A stretch of 64,000 nucleotides of DNA from Cognatiyoonia koreensis (GTDB lineage Bacteria; Pseudomonadota; Alphaproteobacteria; Rhodobacterales; Rhodobacteraceae): contig NZ_FOIZ01000002.1 in assembly GCF_900109295.1 (NCBI RefSeq), positions 744,001 to 808,000 on the forward strand, written 5' to 3'. Positions 53,582-61,249 of the stretch are shown in pieces. Each line of letters opens with the position of its first letter. The first letter of the stretch is position 1. The notes below the pieces were generated by a model. The model did not search any database. It was given only the letters and a program-made list of their open reading frames with translations, and was not told the DNA's origin. Both the position numbers and the translations under genes were made by a program.

Positions 53582-54211
53582 TCAGGGGAAGTGAACAGGC
53601 GTTTGGCCCGGTTGCCAAGGGGGGTATTTCGCCATGATCTTCTTGAGGGCCGTGCTTTCCAAGAAAGTATCAAGCCACCGGATCAGATGCGGCCACGCTT
53701 GCGCATCGAACCAGGCCCGATCTGTGTTGGCGAACTGTCGCACGAAGGGCAGGATCGCCATGTCGGCCAAGGCGGGTGACGCCTTGAAAAGGTAGGTATT
53801 GTGCGCCAGCCGGTCATTCAGATCGGTCAGGAATGTGCTGGCCTTGGCCCGTTCCTGTTCCGGATCGAGATCAGGGAAGCGTACCGCGTATTTGGTGTGA
53901 TCCAGCGCTGCCTTGAATGGCCCGTCGTTCGTGTCGATCAGCGCATGACCCGCGTCGGGCATGTCAAGCCAGCGATCCGGGTCGTGCTGGCGTAGCGCCC
54001 AGACCATGATGTCGCGCGACTCGTCCAGTGTTTCATCTGCTTCCAGCGCAGGTACCGTGCCTGATTGTGACGCTTTCAGAAACGCCGCCGGTTTTTCCTT
54101 GAGCAGAATTTCCCGAATCTCTGTCCGAATACCTGCGCTTTGCACTGCCAGCCGGGCCCGCATGGCGTAGGGACAGCGCCTGAAGGACCAGAGGATCGGT
54201 GTGGGTTGCAT
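53582..54211 (-). CDS. Glutathione S-transferase-like protein with CPYA motif
   Basis: The 209-residue protein has a thioredoxin-fold N-terminus with redox motif RRCPYAMRARLAVQSAGI (Cys-Pro-Tyr-Ala) and GTVPALEADETLDESRDIMVWAL, then a GST helical domain (FKASPALADMAILPFVRQFANTD). The CPYA cysteine makes it closer to glutaredoxin-2 or omega/lambda-type GSTs than to the following classic GST. It lies 42 bases after mtaB; a GC-rich repeat sits in that gap. Confidence 0.9.
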   Translation of the reverse strand: MQPTPILWSFRRCPYAMRARLAVQSAGIRTEIREILLKEKPAAFLKASQSGTVPALEADETLDESRDIMVWALRQHDPDRWLDMPDAGHALIDTNDGPFKAALDHTKYAVRFPDLDPEQERAKASTFLTDLNDRLAHNTYLFKASPALADMAILPFVRQFANTDRAWFDAQAWPHLIRWLDTFLESTALKKIMAKYPPWQPGQTPVHFP

Positions 54212-54218
54212 CTGTGGA

Positions 54219-54250
54219 CGCCTCCGGCGGGAGTATTTCAGGCAAGATGA
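54219..54250 (-). repeat. Dispersed GC-rich repeat copy between mtaB and the GST gene
   Basis: Plus-strand sequence CGCCTCCGGCGGGAGTATTT followed by CAGGCAAGATGA matches the repeat inside bchB (17799-17837) in its core and in spacing to the AGATGA end. The CTCC/GGAG core can form a small stem. Confidence 0.6.
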
Positions 54251-54253
54251 TAA

Positions 54254-55495
54254 TCAGGCGGCGAGCCGCTTTGAGGTCGCGCTTTTGATTGTTGCTTTGA
54301 TGATCTGGCTTTCGGGTTGGTCGCTGTCGAACGTCACTTCCGCGAATTGCGGTGTGCGTCCCATGCGCGGATTTTCCATGAGGATCGCATGTGTCTGACC
54401 GATCTGGTTTTGCAGATGCGCCTGGACCTGCGCATCTCCTGCAGCACGCAACGCGGCAGCGCGCGCCTTGATCGTCGGCCCATCGACCGCAGGCATCCGT
54501 GCGGCGGGTGTGCCTTGCCGCGCGGAATAGGGGAAGACGTGCAGCCATGTCAGGTTGCAGTCCTTTACCAGCCGCAGCGCGTTTTCGAACATCGCATCTG
54601 TTTCTGTCGGGAAGCCTGCGATGATATCTGCCCCGTAGGTCATATCCGGGCGCAGTTTACTGGCAGTTTCCGTAAAGCGAATCGCATCGTCACGCAGGTG
54701 CCGCCGTTTCATCCGCTTGAGGATCAGGTCGTCCCCGTGTTGCAGCGACAGGTGCAGGTGCGGCATCAGACGTGGTTCGGTCGCGATGGCCTGCAGCAGG
54801 TTCTCATCCACTTCGATACTGTCGATCGAGCTGATCCGCAGACGCGGCAGGTCGGGGATCAATTTCAGGATCCGCATCACGAGGTCGCCGAGTTTGGGAG
54901 CAGACGGCAGGTCTGCCCCCCATGAGGTGAGGTCGACGCCAGTCAGCACGACTTCGTTGAACCCTTTGTCGACAAGCCGTTTGATCTGTTCGACGACGAC
55001 GCCTGCCGGAACAGAGCGCGAGTTACCCCGTCCGTAAGGAATGATGCAGAACGTGCAGCGGTGGTCACAGCCGTTTTGGACCTGCACATAGGCGCGGCTG
55101 CGAGTCCCGAACCCGTCGATCAGATGGCCGGCTGTTTCTGTGACGGACATGATGTCGTCGACCTGGACCGGTTCGGTTTCACCGATCAGGCCGGACCATG
55201 TGCCGGGGTTCATCTTTTCGGTGTTGCCGAGCACGACGTCTACTTCACCCATGTCGGCGAAGGTTTGCGGTTCGGTCTGTGCGGCGCAACCGGTGACGAT
55301 CAGTTTCGCATCCGGATGGGTGCGCCGCAGCTTGCGGATATCCTGTTTGGCCTTGCGCACGGCTTCGGCTGTGACCGCGCACGTATTTACTACCACAGCG
55401 TTCTGCAGCCCCGCGCTTGTCGCCAGTTCCTGCATCGCCGCCGTTTCGTAGGCGTTCAGTCGGCACCCGTGATTTGAAAATACGGGCGGTTTCAT
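54254..55495 (-). CDS. mtaB: tRNA (N6-threonylcarbamoyladenosine(37)-C2)-methylthiotransferase MtaB
   Basis: MtaB is a radical-SAM enzyme that adds a methylthio group to ct6A/t6A37 of ANN-decoding tRNAs. The 413-residue protein has the UPF0004 domain cysteines ([30 protein letters not shown]) for the auxiliary cluster, and the radical-SAM triad [16 protein letters not shown]. The remaining barrel includes [17 protein letters not shown] and [19 protein letters not shown]. The C-terminal TRAM-like domain is short. ATG 55495 overlaps the dapF stop as ATGA. Confidence 0.95.
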   Translation of the reverse strand: MKPPVFSNHGCRLNAYETAAMQELATSAGLQNAVVVNTCAVTAEAVRKAKQDIRKLRRTHPDAKLIVTGCAAQTEPQTFADMGEVDVVLGNTEKMNPGTWSGLIGETEPVQVDDIMSVTETAGHLIDGFGTRSRAYVQVQNGCDHRCTFCIIPYGRGNSRSVPAGVVVEQIKRLVDKGFNEVVLTGVDLTSWGADLPSAPKLGDLVMRILKLIPDLPRLRISSIDSIEVDENLLQAIATEPRLMPHLHLSLQHGDDLILKRMKRRHLRDDAIRFTETASKLRPDMTYGADIIAGFPTETDAMFENALRLVKDCNLTWLHVFPYSARQGTPAARMPAVDGPTIKARAAALRAAGDAQVQAHLQNQIGQTHAILMENPRMGRTPQFAEVTFDSDQPESQIIKATIKSATSKRLAA

Positions 55496-56304
55496 AGCCG
55501 CCACTGCCCGTCGAATACATGCGCCGTCGGGCCTGTCATCCAGACACCGTCGTCGGCCCAGTCAATGAACAACGTGCCGCCGTCGAGGTCGATCTGCACT
55601 TTTTTGCCCGTCAGTCCCCGGCGTGCTGCGGCGACAGCGGTCGCGCAGGATGACGAGCCGGACGCAAGCGTTACGCCGACACCGCGTTCCCAGACGCGCA
55701 TCCGGATCCGGTCCTTGCCGGTCACCGTAGCGAACTGCACGTTGGTGCGTTCAGGATAAAGCGGGTCACATTCGAAACGCGGGCCTTGTGTGTTGATGTC
55801 CACGGCATCGGCATCATCCACAAAGAATGTGCAGTGAGGATTGCCCATGCCAGTGGCGGTCGGATGTCCTTCCAGGGGCAGGTGGAGCGTGTCCGTGGCG
55901 CGCGCTAGGGGGATATCCTGCCAGTCCAGCTGCGGCTGCCCCATGTTGACAGATACCAGCCCATCGGCGTCTTTCGCCTGTAGCGTTCCGCGTCCGGTCT
56001 TGATCGTCAGCGCTGCTTGGCCGGTCTCATCCATGACATGCCGCGCAATGCAGCGCGTTGCGTTCCCGCAGGCTGCCGATTGGGACCCATCGCTGTTCCA
56101 GAATGTCAGGTGCAGGTCCGCGCCATCTGTGTCGGACAGCACAGCCAGCTGGTCATATCCGATCCCGCGATGCCGGTCCGCCATGGCGACCGCGATGTCA
56201 CGATTGACGCGCGGGGTGATTCCCCGTTCGTCCACGACGACGAAGTCGTTTCCCAGCCCGTGCATCTTCATGAACGGCAGATATGTCGTGTCGGTTTGGC
56301 CCAT
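55492..56304 (-). CDS. dapF: Diaminopimelate epimerase
   Basis: DapF converts LL- to meso-diaminopimelate for lysine and peptidoglycan synthesis. The 270-residue enzyme has both catalytic cysteines in mirror motifs: [14 protein letters not shown] (first) and [17 protein letters not shown] (second). [17 protein letters not shown] is the family start. The N-terminus may begin at ATG 56304 or at the internal ATG before KMHGLG. Operon with mtaB by overlap. Confidence 0.96.
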   Translation of the reverse strand: MGQTDTTYLPFMKMHGLGNDFVVVDERGITPRVNRDIAVAMADRHRGIGYDQLAVLSDTDGADLHLTFWNSDGSQSAACGNATRCIARHVMDETGQAALTIKTGRGTLQAKDADGLVSVNMGQPQLDWQDIPLARATDTLHLPLEGHPTATGMGNPHCTFFVDDADAVDINTQGPRFECDPLYPERTNVQFATVTGKDRIRMRVWERGVGVTLASGSSSCATAVAAARRGLTGKKVQIDLDGGTLFIDWADDGVWMTGPTAHVFDGQWRL

Positions 56305-56400
56305 GCGCGCGGATATAGGGGAGTTGGGCTAACTATTCCAGACAGAACGCAATTACGGGGTTGACCGGGCCGTGCGGTGTTTCTAAGTAGCCCCCCTAGT

Positions 56401-56476
56401 GGGCCGTTAGCTCAGTTGGTAGAGCAACTGACTTTTAATCAGTGGGTCGCAGGTTCGAATCCTGCACGGCTCACCA
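56401..56476 (+). tRNA. tRNA-Lys (anticodon UUU)
   Basis: The cloverleaf is complete: acceptor GGGCCGT pairs with ACGGCTC (one G-U), D-arm TTAGCTCAGTTGGTAGAGCA, anticodon loop ACTTTTAATC with TTT, and T-arm GGTTCGAATCC. The CCA end is encoded. No repeated 3' fragment was seen, so there is no sign of an integrated element here. Confidence 0.97.
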
Positions 56477-56773
56477 CTTTTCACTGATTTTTTCGCAGGA
56501 TGCGCGTAATCGTGAGCGCAAACGCTTGAAGCCGAATGCTTTGTGACAACAGGGCTACGTAGGTTTCATGCGTGATACGTGTCCGGGATTATTCGGGCTG
56601 ATGCCATCCCAGCGCTGATGTTGTTTCGGGCAACGTGACGCGCAATCGGCAATTCAATCTGCCTTTTTCGTCCAAGAACCGAAAATCTGCCGATTTTTCT
56701 GTGATGATTCTTGCTTATTTCATCCAAACCGCGACTGTGGTAAGAAATATCAACCGATTTTTGGAGCGCTGTT

Positions 56774-57061
56774 ATGATTCTGAAATATTTTATTGCCGCA
56801 GCCGCCTTGGTTGCACTTTCAACGCCGAGCTTTGCACAAGACGCACTTCCGCCGATTGATTGTAACGATCCCGCTAACGCGCAGGAAGATGAGTGCGCTG
56901 TGCTGCTTCCGCCTGCAGGTACAGGAGCTGAGTTTGCGACTCTGGCACCGGCTGCTGCTGCAGTCGCTGTACTTGGTGTTCTTGCCATCTCCGGTGGTGG
57001 CGGTGGTGGAAACAACAACAATACCACAACGACAACCAGTACCACTGGTACAACAGACTGA
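56774..57061 (+). CDS. yjbE: YjbE-like small secreted Gly/Thr-rich protein
   Basis: The 95-residue precursor has a signal peptide (residues 1-21, cleavage at SFA-QDA), two cysteines (30 and 41) that may pair, a hydrophobic alanine-rich segment (residues 55-72) and a low-complexity tail GGGGGGNNNNTTTTTSTTGTTD. Escherichia coli YjbE has the same layout, with a Gly/Asn/Thr-rich end, and its gene starts the yjbEFGH exopolysaccharide operon. Here it precedes yjbH-like and yjbF-like genes, supporting the call. The 297 bases upstream (56477-56773) hold its promoter region; nothing else was recognised there. Confidence 0.75.
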   Translation: MILKYFIAAAALVALSTPSFAQDALPPIDCNDPANAQEDECAVLLPPAGTGAEFATLAPAAAAVAVLGVLAISGGGGGGNNNNTTTTTSTTGTTD

Positions 57062-57241
57062 TCCGTCTTTGATGGCGTGATAGGGGTGCTCCGGACGGAT
57101 GTTCGGGGCATCTTTCGTTTTGGCTGACAACATTCTATCCTGTGCCAAAACAAGCCATGACCGCAACGTGTCGGGCGCGTCCGGGCAAGACGGGGGACAA
57201 CAGGTGATCTATAGATTGTCACTGTTCAAACAGGTTGGGCC

Positions 57242-59344
57242 GTGCAGCGCATGAGATCTGTCGTTTGCTCTCTGTTTCTTGGACTTGGCGTGGCGCTGCC
57301 CGCCATGGGCCAGCAATTGACCACTTACGGCACACCGGGCCTTGTGGACCTGCCGACGGCACAAACGCTGGATGACGGCGAGATTGCACTGACTTACAGC
57401 CAGTTCGGGGCGAACACCCGTCAAACGCTGACATTTCAGGTTTTGCCCCGTGTTTACGGTTCTTTTCGGTACATCATCATCGAAGGCTATGGCGGATTGC
57501 GCCAACCTGACCGGTTCGACCGGAACTTCGACATTCATTTTCAGGCCTTTGATGAAACCGATTATCTGCCTGCGATCGGGATCGGTTTGCGCGATTTCGG
57601 CGGCACCGGCATCTATCAAAGCGAATACGTCGTTGCGACCAAGACCCTGACGCCGCAATTGCAGGTGACGGGCGGGCTTGGTTGGGGGCGTCTTGCAGGG
57701 CGTAATGCGATGGGTTCACCTTTCGGCTTTATCGACAAGCGGTTTGAAACCCGACCGCGCGCCGATGAAGGCGGGATCGAAACGACTGGTCAGCTTGATG
57801 CTAGCAACTGGTTTCGTGGCGATGTCTCGCCGTTTTTCGGGGTCTCTTATCAGGCGACTGACTCGTTCCGGGTGGTCGCTGAATATTCGCCCGATCTTTA
57901 CACCTCAGAAACGCAGCGCAACACGATTTCGGTTGAATCCCCTTGGAACGTTGGTCTGAATTACCAGTTCGACAGTGGATTGAACCTGACTGCGTTTGCA
58001 ATCGGTGGAACAGAGGTGGGCGCGCAGCTGAGTTACGTGATCAATCCAGCTGAACGGCCTGTGCCGGGCAGCCGCGATCCCGCACCGCTGCCGATTCTGC
58101 CGCGCAGCAGTGTCGCCGCGGCGAGCTGGAACGTCAGCGGACAGCCGGATGCCGTGGAAGCCCAGCTTGCGCAGAACCTGCGATCTGAAGGATTCGTGCT
58201 ACAGGGTGTCAGTCTGCGTGGAGATCAGGCCACGATCCGGGTCCAGAACCAGCGTTGGGACGCCAGTGCGCAAGCTGCTGGCCGTGCGACGCGCGTGATG
58301 GCGAATACACTGGCCCCAAGTTATGAGAATTTCGCTGTCGTGTTTCAGCAGAACGGTGTGCCAGTGACCCGTGTCAGAACGGCGCGTAGCGATATTGAAG
58401 ATCTGCAGTATCACTACGACGGGGCGTGGCGCACCTTTGCCCGCGCCGCGATCGACGATCCCATCGGGATCGGTCGCAGTGGCGAGTTGGACGCTGCATT
58501 TCCGGTCTTTTCTTACAGCATATCGCCCTTTTTCTCTTTTTCCTTCTTTGATCCTGATGCGCCGCTGCGTGCCGAAACAGGCCCACAGCTTGACCTGACC
58601 TATCGGCCAAGCCCGGGTCTGTCGTTCTATGGCTCTTTTCGCTATCCGGTTGCCGGCAACATTGATGATGCAACACGCAGGTCGAATTCCAAGATCCAGC
58701 GGGTCCGGTCCGACGCGGTGCTTTATGCGATTGAGTCCGACTTTGAGGTCAATGTGCTGACGACGGAGTACATGTACCGCCCTGCGCAAGACATGTTTGC
58801 CCGGGTCACTGCCGGATATCTGGAAAACATGTATGGCGGCGTATCGGGCGAACTCTTGTGGTATCCCAACGGCAGCCGGCTCGCGCTGGGCGCAGAACTG
58901 AATTATGCCCGCCAGCGCGATTTCGACATGTTGTTCGGCTTTCAGGACTATGACGTCGTGACGGGTCACGCGTCCGCCTATTACGATTTGGGCAACGGGT
59001 TCGTGACCCAGCTTGATGTGGGTCGCTATCTGGCGGGCGACTGGGGCGCGACTGTTTCGGTAGATCGCGAATTCAACAACGGGTTCAAGGTAGGGGCCTA
59101 TTTCACCCTGACGGACGTGCCGTTCGACGAATTTGGCGAAGGGTCATTTGACAAGGGTATTCGCGTTGAGATGCCGGTGTCCTGGCTGCTGGGCCAAGCG
59201 TCGCAAAGCAGCATCAGCCAGACGATCCAGCCTGTCCTGCGTGACGGTGGCGCGCGCCTTTCCGTAAATAACCGCCTGTATGGCGTCGTGCAGGACTATC
59301 GCGGTACGTCGATTGCCGACAGCTGGGGGCGTTATCTGCGATGA
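57242..59344 (+). CDS. yjbH: YjbH-family outer-membrane protein (exopolysaccharide operon)
   Basis: The 700-residue protein, the same size as E. coli YjbH, has a signal peptide (about residues 1-23) followed by a barrel-rich sequence: LTTYGTPGLVDLPTAQTLDDGEIALTYSQFG, YDGAWRTFARAAIDDP, PQLDLTYRPSPGLSFYGSFRYPVAGNIDD and TEYMYRPAQDMFARVTAGYLENMYGGVSGELLWYP are typical of the family. YjbH is predicted to help exopolysaccharide release through the outer membrane. The start is GTG 57242 or ATG 57251. It overlaps the yjbF-like gene by ATGA and lies 180 bases after yjbE. Confidence 0.9.
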   Translation: MQRMRSVVCSLFLGLGVALPAMGQQLTTYGTPGLVDLPTAQTLDDGEIALTYSQFGANTRQTLTFQVLPRVYGSFRYIIIEGYGGLRQPDRFDRNFDIHFQAFDETDYLPAIGIGLRDFGGTGIYQSEYVVATKTLTPQLQVTGGLGWGRLAGRNAMGSPFGFIDKRFETRPRADEGGIETTGQLDASNWFRGDVSPFFGVSYQATDSFRVVAEYSPDLYTSETQRNTISVESPWNVGLNYQFDSGLNLTAFAIGGTEVGAQLSYVINPAERPVPGSRDPAPLPILPRSSVAAASWNVSGQPDAVEAQLAQNLRSEGFVLQGVSLRGDQATIRVQNQRWDASAQAAGRATRVMANTLAPSYENFAVVFQQNGVPVTRVRTARSDIEDLQYHYDGAWRTFARAAIDDPIGIGRSGELDAAFPVFSYSISPFFSFSFFDPDAPLRAETGPQLDLTYRPSPGLSFYGSFRYPVAGNIDDATRRSNSKIQRVRSDAVLYAIESDFEVNVLTTEYMYRPAQDMFARVTAGYLENMYGGVSGELLWYPNGSRLALGAELNYARQRDFDMLFGFQDYDVVTGHASAYYDLGNGFVTQLDVGRYLAGDWGATVSVDREFNNGFKVGAYFTLTDVPFDEFGEGSFDKGIRVEMPVSWLLGQASQSSISQTIQPVLRDGGARLSVNNRLYGVVQDYRGTSIADSWGRYLR

Positions 59345-59973
59345 TCAGACATGTCGCGGCATTGGCGTTCATTCTTTTTGCTGGTTGCGGCAACGCACCA
59401 ACGGACGAGACACTCCTGTCTTCGGCGGTTCTGAGCCAGTTCACCGGTGGATCGTTTCAATCCCCCCGTTTTGCAGCCCTGCGGCAGCGCCAGACTGAGA
59501 CTTTGCAGATCGGTATCGCGAGCCGGGAGCAGACGGGTGCGGTGCTGTTGGAAATGCGCGATGGGGCGTTCGAAACATGGTTGAGCGCGGATGACACGAC
59601 GATCACGTTGGAAAACGGATTGCTGCACAGCACCCGTGGTCTTGGTGCCGGGCTTCTTGCGTCTGAACTGTCGCAAAGTCATGCCTTGATCAGTGCCCGC
59701 CAGAACGGTTTCGCTGACCGGTTTCACACATTCCTGACGGGTAATGACCGCACGGTCGTTCGCACCTATCGCTGTGCCATCTTCAATGAGGGGCCACGTG
59801 AAACGACCCTGAATACGGGACCGGTCCAGACTCAGCTGATGTCAGAGGATTGCAGCAGCCTGACCGAAAACTTTCGCAACCTCTATTGGGTGGACGGTCG
59901 GGGCCGGATTGTGCAATCGCGCCAGTGGGCCGGAGACTATCTTGGGCCGATATCGACGCGGGTCGTGCGTTAA
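59341..59973 (+). CDS. yjbF: YjbF-family outer-membrane lipoprotein
   Basis: The 210-residue protein has a lipoprotein signal with lipobox LFAGC (lipidated Cys near residue 16) and DUF/YmcC-YjbF features: [59 protein letters not shown] and VRTYRC, then [32 protein letters not shown] at the end. It is coupled by ATGA to yjbH. In E. coli YjbF precedes YjbG and YjbH; here it follows YjbH and no YjbG-like gene is visible. Confidence 0.88.
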   Translation: MIRHVAALAFILFAGCGNAPTDETLLSSAVLSQFTGGSFQSPRFAALRQRQTETLQIGIASREQTGAVLLEMRDGAFETWLSADDTTITLENGLLHSTRGLGAGLLASELSQSHALISARQNGFADRFHTFLTGNDRTVVRTYRCAIFNEGPRETTLNTGPVQTQLMSEDCSSLTENFRNLYWVDGRGRIVQSRQWAGDYLGPISTRVVR

Positions 59974-61136
59974 TCAGCGCCGAACAGGTCGCGGGTAAAG
60001 ACCTTCTCGGCCACATCTGCCAGATCGTCGGTATGGCGGTTGGCGATGATCACTTCGGCCTCGGCCTTGAACGCATCAAGATCGCGGATTACCCGAGAGC
60101 CGAAGAACGTATTATCCGCAAGCGCCGGTTCATAGACGATCACTTCGATCCCTTTGGCTTTGATCCGCTTCATGATCCCTTGCACCGATGATTGCCGGAA
60201 ATTGTCTGATCCGGCCTTCATAACCAGCCTGTGAACGCCGACGATCCTAGGTTTCATCGCGATGATCTGGTCCGCCAGATAGCCCTTGCGCGTCCGGTTC
60301 GCGTCGACAATCGCGGCAATCAGGTTTTGCGGCACTTCGGAATAGTTCGCCAGAAGCTGCTTTGTGTCCTTGGGCAGGCAATAGCCGCCGTAACCGAAGG
60401 ATGGATTGTTGTAATGCGATCCGATCCGCGGGTCGAGGCAGACCCCCTGAATGATCTGCCGGCTATCCATCCCCCGCGACATCGCATAGCTGTCCAGTTC
60501 GTTGAAGAACGCCACCCGCATCGCCAGATAGGTGTTGGCGAAGAGCTTGATGGCCTCTGCCTCGGACGGTCCCGTAAAAAGAACCTCGACGTCTTTGCTG
60601 ATGGCCCCGTCAAGAAGCAGATTTGCAAAGCTGCGCGCGTCGTCGGTCGTGTCGCCGACGATGATGCGGGAGGGATGCAAATTGTCATGCAATGCACGCC
60701 CTTCACGCAGGAATTCCGGCGAAAACATGATCCGGTTTGTGTTGTATTCGTCGCGTACCCGTTCGACGAATCCGACGGGGATCGTCGATTTGATGATGAT
60801 CGTCGCGTCCGGGTTCGTGTTGTGCGCTGTTGCGATCACCTCTTCAACCGAGGAGGTATCGAAGTTGTTCGTGACGGCATCGTAGTTTGTCGGGGTGGCG
60901 ATGATGATAAAGCGGGCGTCGCGATAGGCGTCTTGCGCATCCGTAGTCGCTGTCAGATCCAGATCATGCTCTCCCAGAAATCTTTCCATCTCGGGGTCAG
61001 AAATCGGGCAGGTCCGCGCGTTGACGGCCGCCACACGGTCAATGGCCACGTCAACCGAGACCACAGTGTTGTGCTGCGCAAGCAAAACAGCGTTGGACAA
61101 ACCCACATAACCGAGCCCGGCAATCGCGATTTTCAT
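59970..61136 (-). CDS. ugd: UDP-glucose 6-dehydrogenase
   Basis: Ugd oxidises UDP-glucose to UDP-glucuronate, a precursor of acidic polysaccharides. The 388-residue protein is of the short bacterial class. It has the NAD-binding motif [19 protein letters not shown], the [12 protein letters not shown] and [24 protein letters not shown] blocks, and the catalytic cysteine in [18 protein letters not shown]. It is convergent and overlaps the end of the yjbF gene by four bases, and the exopolysaccharide context is consistent with precursor supply. Confidence 0.96.
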   Translation of the reverse strand: MKIAIAGLGYVGLSNAVLLAQHNTVVSVDVAIDRVAAVNARTCPISDPEMERFLGEHDLDLTATTDAQDAYRDARFIIIATPTNYDAVTNNFDTSSVEEVIATAHNTNPDATIIIKSTIPVGFVERVRDEYNTNRIMFSPEFLREGRALHDNLHPSRIIVGDTTDDARSFANLLLDGAISKDVEVLFTGPSEAEAIKLFANTYLAMRVAFFNELDSYAMSRGMDSRQIIQGVCLDPRIGSHYNNPSFGYGGYCLPKDTKQLLANYSEVPQNLIAAIVDANRTRKGYLADQIIAMKPRIVGVHRLVMKAGSDNFRQSSVQGIMKRIKAKGIEVIVYEPALADNTFFGSRVIRDLDAFKAEAEVIIANRHTDDLADVAEKVFTRDLFGAD

Positions 61137-61220
61137 GATGTTTCGTCCTTACTAGTTGGTCCAATCTGCTAACGGACCCACGGGATAAGGGCTAGGGATT
61201 ATTTTCGAGATGGTCCGCCC

Positions 61221-61238
61221 GCGCCGGTTCCCCGGCGC
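61221..61238. terminator. GC-rich stem-loop after the nuclease gene
   Basis: A perfect 7-base inverted repeat GCGCCGG / CCGGCGC with a TTCC loop lies 12 bases beyond the nuclease stop, on its downstream side. No T-run follows on the minus strand, so it is a weak candidate terminator. Confidence 0.4.
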
Positions 61239-61249
61239 AGGCGTTGGTC

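Noticed and set aside
56401..56773. tRNA-Lys as a possible integration site
   Set aside because: No integrase gene and no duplicated tRNA 3' end were seen; downstream genes look native.
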